Source: Paenibacillus sp. UBA6285 (GTDB taxonomy: Bacteria > Bacillota > Bacilli > Paenibacillales > Paenibacillaceae). Taken from it: a DNA stretch of 5,341 nucleotides. The position numbers were made by a program, and so were the translations under genes. How positions within the stretch are numbered: the first letter of the stretch is position 1; every line of letters starts with the position of its first letter. Under the pieces are notes generated by a model, which saw only the letters and a program-made list of their open reading frames with translations, did no database searches and was not told the DNA's origin. Below are positions 1 to 4,638 of the stretch, piece after piece. The stretch is taken from NCBI GenBank assembly GCA_002438345.1, contig DJUJ01000133.1:11994-17334 (forward strand). The letters are read 5' to 3'.

Positions 1-346
1 GCACTGCATAAGCATGTTCCTCACCTAACTGAGAGAGATAGTGAGTAACTGACTTCACAACATCCGAAGGAATTTCTACTTCCATAATGATTTGTCGAAT
101 CTTTTTGCTGATTTCACTAATTTGATCTCGATCTTCTACTTTTAGGATAGTTAATCGATCCAACAAAGCAAAATACATTTCGTTCTGTTCTATGGCTTTT
201 TGATAACCCACGGTTGTAACACAAAATCCTTCTGGTACTTGTATTCCTTCAATTTTTGATAAACTCCCTAAATTCAACCCTTTTCCGCCAACGAGCAATA
301 GCTGCGTATTTTCCACTTCCTGAAAACTGAGAACCAAAGAACTCAT
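1..346 (-). CDS. rph: Rifampicin phosphotransferase, N-terminal part (runs off the left edge)
   Basis: Rph inactivates rifamycins in the cytoplasm by transferring the beta phosphate of ATP to the drug; the full family protein is about 860-870 residues with an ATP-binding, a rifampicin-binding and a swivelling phospho-histidine domain. Only the first 115 codons are here. They read MSSLVLSFQEV..., then VGGKGLNLG (residues 19-27, the glycine-rich start of the PEP synthase/PPDK-like ATP-binding domain), VPEGFCVTT (37-45) and EEHAYAV (109-115), which in the family leads directly into the RSSATAEDLP motif just outside the window. I recognise the sequence as close to Bacillus/Paenibacillus Rph. The start is ATG at 346-344, with AGGAGAG at 360-354, 7 nt away. 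The gene has its own promoter (468-496) and a long leader. G+C is about 37%, clearly below the glycosidase gene. The C-terminal domains cannot be checked, so PEP synthase of the same superfamily remains a remote alternative. Confidence 0.93.
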   Translation of the reverse strand, partial: MSSLVLSFQEVENTQLLLVGGKGLNLGSLSKIEGIQVPEGFCVTTVGYQKAIEQNEMYFALLDRLTILKVEDRDQISEISKKIRQIIMEVEIPSDVVKSVTHYLSQLGEEHAYAV

Positions 347-384
347 TTAAAATCTCTCCTAACCATTAAATTGAGAAAAAACAT

Positions 385-413
385 TTGACAAGAGTTTAGC
401 AGCATGGTACATT
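385..413 (+). promoter_or_regulatory. Strong plus-strand promoter inside the rph leader, facing the rph promoter
   Basis: TTGACA (385-390) is a perfect -35. After exactly 17 bases comes TACATT (408-413), a 4/6 match to the -10, preceded by TGG (405-407) to give an extended -10. Predicted start is about 420. No plus-strand gene follows, but a good intrinsic terminator does (501-534). Chance occurrence in AT-rich DNA is possible, but a perfect -35, ideal spacing and TGn together are unusual. Confidence 0.5.
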
Positions 414-422
414 ATTAATGTA
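408..422. promoter_or_regulatory. 15-bp perfect palindrome, possible operator
   Basis: TACATTA-T-TAATGTA has perfect 7-bp arms around one central base. It covers the -10 and predicted start of the plus-strand promoter and lies about 40-50 nt into the predicted rph leader. The form suits a dimeric regulator (MarR- or TetR-like; this is inference), or it may act as an RNA hairpin in the rph leader. It sits inside a wider inverted repeat: GAGTTTA (392-398) and TAAACTC (444-450). Confidence 0.4.
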
Positions 423-467
423 AGTTGAAAAAACTATGTCTATTAAACTCGCGGTAGTCGTGATCCG

Positions 468-496
468 ATTATATCATCGTGTCTGTTCATATGCAA
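468..496 (-). promoter_or_regulatory. Probable sigma-A promoter of rph (extended -10)
   Basis: On the minus strand, 473-468 reads TATAAT, preceded by TGA at 476-474, giving an extended -10 (TGATATAAT). Seventeen bases upstream, 496-491 reads TTGCAT, a weak -35 that keeps the TTG. Transcription would start near 461 and give a leader of about 115 nt before the rph ATG. The -10 is a perfect match; the -35 matches only 3 of 6, which an extended -10 can compensate for. Confidence 0.6.
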
Positions 497-500
497 TATT

Positions 501-534
501 AAAGAACCTGATAAACTACTCAGGTTCTTTTTTT
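501..534 (+). terminator. Intrinsic terminator on the plus strand
   Basis: AAAGAACCTGA (501-511) pairs perfectly with TCAGGTTCTTT (520-530) around an 8-nt loop. On the plus strand the right arm runs straight into TTTT (531-534), giving seven consecutive T. Read on the minus strand the stem is followed only by AATATTGC, so the plus orientation is preferred. No plus-strand protein gene ends here. It also lies just upstream of the rph promoter and could insulate it. Confidence 0.75.
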
Positions 535-604
535 GATTTCTCGCTATCATTAGAATGCATTCGGAGTGTGAACATCGCGGACTAGTAAAAAGAGACGAGG
601 CTTG
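535..604. other. Short stretch without a recognised gene
   Basis: I find no supported open reading frame or RNA gene between the plus-strand terminator and the hairpin behind the glycosidase gene. The only local structure is a 10-bp palindrome, GAATGCATTC (553-562), too short to interpret. Confidence 0.5.
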
Positions 605-658
605 TTAAAGCAAATAAACCGCAGCCCTTTATTTAGGCGTACGGTTTATTTGCTTTAA
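605..658 (-). terminator. Long perfect-stem hairpin just after the GH85 gene, probable terminator
   Basis: A 17-base arm at 605-621 (TTAAAGCAAATAAACCG) is perfectly complementary to 642-658, with a 20-base loop. It begins 9 bases after the glycosidase stop codon. There is no clean T-tract beyond the stem on either strand, but the 3' arm itself is T-rich (TTTATTTGCTTTAA), so the structure could stop transcription or protect the 3' end. TTTATTT occurs both in the loop (628-634) and in the right arm (645-651), so the left arm has two possible partners. Confidence 0.6.
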
Positions 659-666
659 TATTGGAA

Positions 667-3318
667 TTACAGTCCCTTGACTTCAAACTCATAGATTCGC
701 GCTGCAGTATCGGCTCCCTGCGTGGGCTTAAGAATCAATAATTTTAAATAGCGGGCTTTCACCAATGCAATCGCGTCTGTCGACTCGGCTGCTGAGTTTC
801 CTTGGACTTTGACGACATCAGTCCAGTTCGATCCATCGCTGCTCACCTGAATGGTATAATCGCTGGTATTAAACCCGGACCATTCTCCTCCGCTCTGAGC
901 ATGCTTGATGATAAAAGAGCTGATTTGATGCTCGGCTCCGAGATCGACTTGAAGCCAATGAGGCAGATTTCCAAGTGCACACCATTTGCTGTTATCCGTC
1001 ACTTTACCGTCTAAGGCGTTTGTTGCTCCTTCTTTTTCCCCGCATGCATGATCAGCTGTTGCAGTTTTGCCAAGTGCTAAATTCTTCACCGCACCTGCTT
1101 CCTTGCTCACTGTGATAAGCGCCTTTTTCGTAATTGTGTCTTGGCCCGAACTGTTGGTTGCAGTCAGTGTCACGCTATACACGCCTTCCTGATTGAACGT
1201 TACAATCGGGTTCTTCGATGTGCTGACAGCTGGGCTTCCGCTTTCGAAGTTCCATGACCATTCTTCTGTCACTTCGGTCGACAGGTCGGTGAAGTTTACG
1301 CTCTCACCTGGAGCCACCAAGGTCCGATCAGCCTTGAACTCCGCAATCGGCTTCGGATAAGCTGGCCAGCTGATCTTCACGCTGGATGCCTGACCTTGCT
1401 CGTATCTTCCATTGATTGCAACGACCTTCAATGCTGTGAACGTTTCCTTGTCTATTCTTCTCATTTCAGGAACGTAAAACACATGATTTGGCGTTGCACC
1501 CAAAAGTACCTCACTGCCATCTGGCAGTACACGATAGATTTCGTATTGCTTCACCTGCTGGTCAAGCTGTTTCCACTCCAATCTAGCATCTCCATAAATT
1601 CCATCGCGGAAATCGGATTGAGTGACTGTCAGTTCGCGAACCGCCGGCAGCGTTTTTATCGGGTCGTTAGCATTTTGGATGGAGAGCTGGCCTATTTGAA
1701 TGGAATAATCACTAATCGTGTCCTTGGTATCAAAATAAAGTGACAACGCTACGATCCGTTTCCCTTTGTATGGGGTCAAATTCAATGTTTCGGTAGTCCA
1801 GCCTGGTGCTGTCTTATCCTTCACGTTAAGGAAGACAAATTGGTCGGGTTGATCTGCGAAAGCAAGACCCATCTTCAGGCTTGGCTTGTTCAGTGTTTTA
1901 TACGTGACTGACAGCTTCGTACTTGCTTCGATTTTAAGGTCTGTCTTGTAGAGCTTCAGATGTGTCGCATTGTTATGGCTCAGATCACCTGATACCTTCA
2001 GCGAACTGCCGCCGTAATACGCATCGGACCAATCGAGCTCCGGAGTAAGCGATGTTCCTTTGCTGTCTGCGATCCAGCGCCATGTTGGCAGGATATCCTG
2101 CAGGCTTCGGTTATTCCATCCCTTATCCCGTACCTGCTTCCCTAGAACATAATATTTCTGTCCGCTTCCTGTATTGAAGTTGGTGATGAAAGGCAGCTCA
2201 TTTACAGAGGATGATTCTACCACATTGTTCGCGATTCCTTTCCAGGCCTGATCGCTCGCGGTATTGCCCGGATTCCCGTTTGGCCCCACCCAGAATTTGT
2301 TCTCGCGTGCGAAGAAGTCCTCCATACTCTCCGCGCTGTTAAAAGCCCAGTCCGGGCGGTAAATACCAAGGGAAGTGACTGCAGGTTGACCATCCGGGAA
2401 CAGCAGATTCCAGTTCACCTTCGTATCGTAACCCTTGGCCTCAACATCGATGCCTGCATACAGGTCATACGGACTTCTGTCCAAGCTTCTGGCCTTCTCT
2501 GCTGAGCTTTTAAGTTCTTTCCACCAGAAGTTCAGAAACATATTGTCTGTTATCTGCTTCTTATTGTCTTGCAGGAACATTGCATTCTTGTCATTTAGTG
2601 CATTTTGCCAATTGATACTGCCCTCCTTGGTCATGGAGTCGTACCATACGATGTGCATAGATGCAGATTTGTGCGATTCTAGATAACTTAGGAAAGCTTT
2701 CATTTGCTGTGCGTCAGCTGGTGTTCCACCCTCAGTCTCCTGGTTAATGAACCAACCGTCAAATCCGTAATACTTCGCAACCTGGATCAGCTTATCTGCG
2801 GCAGGAAAGGAGCCATCGCTGTTCTGCTGAAGCATTTGCTTCACCCATTCAAATTTCCCTCCATACACAGTTGGCGGGAAGAACACCGTTCCGATGATCG
2901 GCACGCCATTCTTATGAGCCGCGTCGATAGTATCAGCGCTTGGCGGTACGATGATCCCTTCACCGGCAGATCCGCCCCAATAGACAAGCTTGTCAACATA
3001 CTGCCAATAAGTAAACGTGTTAGCTCCAAATTTGTCCGAACCCTGTGAGGGCACACCACTTGTTCCCGAGTTCAGTGCTGATAGAGCCATAACTTTCGGC
3101 GCTTTTGTCGCATGAGAGTTAACTCCATCTGTCACAAAGCGGTCTTGCAGCGGGATTGTGCTCTGGTTGAATACCGCATCCGGGTCGGATGCAGGACTCC
3201 ACTGAAGCAATTGCTCTGGAAACCAGTAGGATGAATAAGGCTGTTTAGCGAACGCAGTTGTGGATAATGCTGCGCACATCACAAATAAGAATATAAAACC
3301 TGCACCAATCTTTTTCAT
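667..3318 (-). CDS. Secreted GH85 endo-beta-N-acetylglucosaminidase with PKD and F5/8C (CBM32-like) modules
   Basis: GH85 enzymes cut the GlcNAc-beta-1,4-GlcNAc core of N-linked glycans, leaving one GlcNAc on the protein; some also transglycosylate. This 883-residue protein starts with a signal peptide (1-24, KK then a hydrophobic core, cut after AFA), so it acts outside the cell. The GH85 domain spans about 75-420. YGFDGWFINQETEGG (184-198) holds the catalytic pair N192 (oxazoline-stabilising) and E194 (acid/base), as in Endo-A and Endo-D; WYDS (225-228) and WQNALN (237-242) are further family motifs. Then follow a beta-sandwich, galactose-binding-like region (about 425-550), an FnIII-like domain (about 555-652), a PKD domain (about 655-738, WSWNF and YSVTLTATN) and an F5/8C/CBM32-like sugar-binding domain (about 745-883, with C759 and C780 as a possible disulfide). 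No LPXTG or SLH anchor is present. GGAGGAG at 3331-3325, 6 nt from the ATG, and the signal peptide fix the start. It is a single-gene unit under a cre-containing promoter. Preference for high-mannose or complex glycans cannot be told. Confidence 0.95.
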   Translation of the reverse strand: MKKIGAGFIFLFVMCAALSTTAFAKQPYSSYWFPEQLLQWSPASDPDAVFNQSTIPLQDRFVTDGVNSHATKAPKVMALSALNSGTSGVPSQGSDKFGANTFTYWQYVDKLVYWGGSAGEGIIVPPSADTIDAAHKNGVPIIGTVFFPPTVYGGKFEWVKQMLQQNSDGSFPAADKLIQVAKYYGFDGWFINQETEGGTPADAQQMKAFLSYLESHKSASMHIVWYDSMTKEGSINWQNALNDKNAMFLQDNKKQITDNMFLNFWWKELKSSAEKARSLDRSPYDLYAGIDVEAKGYDTKVNWNLLFPDGQPAVTSLGIYRPDWAFNSAESMEDFFARENKFWVGPNGNPGNTASDQAWKGIANNVVESSSVNELPFITNFNTGSGQKYYVLGKQVRDKGWNNRSLQDILPTWRWIADSKGTSLTPELDWSDAYYGGSSLKVSGDLSHNNATHLKLYKTDLKIEASTKLSVTYKTLNKPSLKMGLAFADQPDQFVFLNVKDKTAPGWTTETLNLTPYKGKRIVALSLYFDTKDTISDYSIQIGQLSIQNANDPIKTLPAVRELTVTQSDFRDGIYGDARLEWKQLDQQVKQYEIYRVLPDGSEVLLGATPNHVFYVPEMRRIDKETFTALKVVAINGRYEQGQASSVKISWPAYPKPIAEFKADRTLVAPGESVNFTDLSTEVTEEWSWNFESGSPAVSTSKNPIVTFNQEGVYSVTLTATNSSGQDTITKKALITVSKEAGAVKNLALGKTATADHACGEKEGATNALDGKVTDNSKWCALGNLPHWLQVDLGAEHQISSFIIKHAQSGGEWSGFNTSDYTIQVSSDGSNWTDVVKVQGNSAAESTDAIALVKARYLKLLILKPTQGADTAARIYEFEVKGL

Positions 3319-3340
3319 GCCGTACTCCTCCAATTGATAG

Positions 3341-3369
3341 ATTTTATGATTGCGCTTACATTTTATCAA
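3341..3369 (-). promoter_or_regulatory. Promoter of the GH85 gene
   Basis: On the minus strand, TTGATA (3369-3364, 5/6) and TAAAAT (3346-3341, 5/6) are separated by exactly 17 bases. The predicted start near 3334 gives a very short leader of about 16 nt that still includes the full ribosome binding site. A second possible extended -10 (TGATAAAAT, 3368-3360) overlaps it but lacks a -35. Confidence 0.7.
3347..3360 (-). promoter_or_regulatory. cre site (CcpA operator) within the GH85 promoter spacer
   Basis: The minus strand reads TGTAAGCGCAATCA with A before and T after, matching all fixed positions of the Bacillus cre consensus WTGNAANCGNWNNCAW and 13/14 of TGWAANCGNTNWCA. It fills 14 of the 17 bases between -35 and -10, so bound CcpA/HPr-Ser-P would block RNA polymerase. 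This predicts repression of the endoglycosidase when preferred sugars are present, as expected for a catabolic exoenzyme. CcpA itself is not in the window. Confidence 0.75.
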
Positions 3370-3447
3370 GTTGGACAAAGCTATAGATAGTGGATTAATG
3401 GCAAATTCAGGTGCAATTATTACAGATCGTAAGCCTGAAGCTCTATA

Positions 3448-3463
3448 GCAAGCATCAGCTTGC
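3448..3463. repeat. 16-bp inverted repeat upstream of the GH85 promoter
   Basis: GCAAGC-ATCA-GCTTGC has perfect 6-bp arms around 4 bases. It lies about 80 bp upstream of the GH85 -35 and just downstream of the terminator of the preceding kinase gene. It could be an upstream regulator site or a small hairpin in the 3' trailer; nothing decides between these. Confidence 0.3.
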
Positions 3464-3470
3464 GCTCCAT

Positions 3471-3507
3471 AAATAAAAGAGCCCCCATTTAAACAAACGG
3501 GTGCTCT
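3471..3507 (-). terminator. Intrinsic terminator after the APH-family gene
   Basis: On the minus strand AGAGCACCC (3507-3499) pairs with GGGGGCTCT (3486-3478) with a single A/G mismatch around a 12-nt loop, followed by TTTATTT (3477-3471). It ends the transcript of the kinase gene about 115 bases after its stop codon and separates it from the glycosidase promoter. Plus-strand read-through would meet only a weaker CAATCTTTT tail. Confidence 0.75.
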
Positions 3508-3621
3508 CAATCTTTTAATAGGCTCCTATTTTTTGGAATACCAAGCTATATTACGTGTTAGATCTATTGATCCCATTTCCTGGTTCCACAGGCAGAGTCG
3601 GTTGCCGCAAGCGTACTTTCG
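3508..3621. other. 3' trailer of the APH-family gene, no gene seen
   Basis: Between the kinase stop codon and its terminator I see no supported reading frame. A 14-bp palindrome, AATAGGCTCCTATT (3517-3530), is followed on the plus strand by TTTT and might act as a weak terminator, but its A+T-rich stem is short and no plus-strand gene leads into it. Confidence 0.4.
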
Positions 3622-4548
3622 TTAATCTTTCAGGTTTAGTAAAAAATGCCGTGTGTTCTGATAGGCCTCTCTCCATCCCATCTTAGCGTAGAATCGAAGT
3701 CCATCAAGTCCTTTGAAATAATAGGCGCCGATTAACCGCTCCTTAAAATAAGGAGTCGCGATTTTGGCTTTCTCTTGATAGTCTTGATACGCTTTAATGA
3801 CACCACTCCACGGCATATGCCGATCGAGAATCGCAAGGTCTACGAGAAAATCACCGTACATGCAATTCCCATCAATGATGCCGGTAATCCGTGTTCCGTC
3901 GGACAAAATATTCCACTGGTGAAAATCTCCGTGTATAAAGCTTCTGTTCGATTCATTATATGGTACGTAGGTCATCAAACGACTATAGATTTCTTCGTAT
4001 ACGTCTCTCTCCAAGCAAGACGTGCGGAAGAGTTCATGCCAGTTCTCCCAGAACGTCCCCGTCTGATCTTCAGCATTTACGGCAACGACGAAGTCCTTCC
4101 AAGATGAATAGGATCCGTTGCCGTCAGGTCCGATCCACCCGTACCCGTTAGTTGCCCCAATATCCGCTTCGGCCAGTCTTGTCAAGATGCCGATAATCTC
4201 CGGCAACTGATGGGTTTGTTCCTCTGCCGTGCAATCGGACAGGCTGCGTCCTTCCATCCGCTCCATGATCAAATAAGTTAACTGGCTAGTTCTCCCTAAC
4301 GCCAAACATTTGGGGAAAGGGATGCCTTGGCTCGACAGCAAATTCGATATATAGCTTTCCGTCTCATACGTACGTTCCAGATCGCTGAATTTCACAACAT
4401 AGCCTTTCCCTTCGAGGATGAAAGAAAACACGTTGCTTAAGTTGCCACCAGACAGCGGTGTAATCTCAACCGCACCAGGTGTGAGATGATTCCACAATAC
4501 TTTTTCAATTTCACTCATGTCCAAGTTCGGTTTCTCGTAAGCCATCAT
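3622..4548 (-). CDS. APH-family (aminoglycoside phosphotransferase-fold) kinase, hygromycin-phosphotransferase-like
   Basis: A cytoplasmic ATP-dependent small-molecule kinase of the APH fold, 308 residues, the family's usual size. Visible landmarks: a nucleotide loop (PLSGGNLSNVFSF, 31-43), ATP-binding lysine K53 in GYVVKF, likely partner glutamate E62 or E64, hinge ERMEG (96-100), catalytic loop HGDFHQWN (206-213) with catalytic base D208 and metal ligand N213, and metal-binding D226 in GIIDGN, followed by YGDFLVDLA (231-239). NGYGWIGPDGNGSYSSWKDF (134-152 region) matches in pattern GFGPFGPQGIGQYTTWRDF of hygromycin B 4-O-phosphotransferase, so I place it near APH(4). The substrate is unknown: many such proteins act on metabolites rather than drugs. 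Two ATGs are adjacent; GGAG (4554-4551) is only 2 nt from the first but 5 nt from the second (4545-4543), so initiation at 4545 (307 residues) is likely. It is followed by its own terminator and lies 90 nt downstream of a broken second APH gene. Confidence 0.87.
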   Translation of the reverse strand: MMAYEKPNLDMSEIEKVLWNHLTPGAVEITPLSGGNLSNVFSFILEGKGYVVKFSDLERTYETESYISNLLSSQGIPFPKCLALGRTSQLTYLIMERMEGRSLSDCTAEEQTHQLPEIIGILTRLAEADIGATNGYGWIGPDGNGSYSSWKDFVVAVNAEDQTGTFWENWHELFRTSCLERDVYEEIYSRLMTYVPYNESNRSFIHGDFHQWNILSDGTRITGIIDGNCMYGDFLVDLAILDRHMPWSGVIKAYQDYQEKAKIATPYFKERLIGAYYFKGLDGLRFYAKMGWREAYQNTRHFLLNLKD

Positions 4549-4575
4549 CGCTCCAACTTCCGTTTATTAGAGTCC

Positions 4576-4603
4576 AGTATGAATTGAGCCGCAGCATATT
4601 CAA
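4576..4603 (-). promoter_or_regulatory. Possible weak promoter of the APH-family gene
   Basis: The minus strand has TTGAAT (4603-4598, 4/6) and CATACT (4581-4576, 4/6) with a 16-base spacer, in the 90-bp gap upstream of the kinase start. No terminator is seen between the upstream pseudogene and this gene, so read-through from further upstream is equally possible. Confidence 0.3.
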
Positions 4604-4638
4604 AACACTATACCACTGCCTCCACCATTACAAAAAGA

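Larger units (their letters stand above)
420..534 (+). ncRNA. Candidate small RNA antisense to the 5' part of the rph leader
   Basis: This stretch is bounded by the plus-strand promoter (385-413) and the intrinsic terminator (501-534), giving a predicted transcript of about 115 nt. Its first about 40 nt are complementary to the 5' end of the predicted rph mRNA (461 down to 420). The only ATG-led frame in it (from 436) has no ribosome binding site and reads through the terminator, so a non-coding transcript fits better than a peptide. It may instead be the leader of a lost plus-strand gene. No known RNA family is recognised; the call rests only on promoter and terminator geometry. Confidence 0.35.

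Noticed and set aside
436..585. A 49-codon plus-strand frame starting MSIKLAVVVIRLYHRV
   Set aside because: No ribosome binding site precedes the ATG, and the frame reads through a strong intrinsic terminator (501-534) and continues with no recognisable protein pattern.
802..1743. Plus-strand frames of 70 and 115 codons inside the GH85 gene
   Set aside because: They are antisense to a clearly conserved multidomain protein, lack ribosome binding sites and have no family features.
2435..3059. Further frames on either strand within the GH85 gene (83, 114 and 72 codons)
   Set aside because: They are overlapping shadows of the catalytic domain and signal-peptide region, low in plausible protein pattern.
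3274..3276. Cys15 of the GH85 signal peptide as a lipobox cysteine
   Set aside because: The preceding residues F-V-M do not fit the lipobox pattern, and a good signal peptidase I site (AFA at 22-24) follows.
3319..3510. A 64-residue N-terminal extension of the GH85 reading frame (start at 3510)
   Set aside because: It would run through the kinase terminator stem, the GH85 promoter, the cre site and the ribosome binding site. The ATG at 3318 has an ideal ribosome binding site and begins a standard signal peptide.
3775..4151. Plus-strand frames of 110 and 63 codons inside the APH gene
   Set aside because: They overlap the APH catalytic motifs on the opposite strand and have no translation signals.
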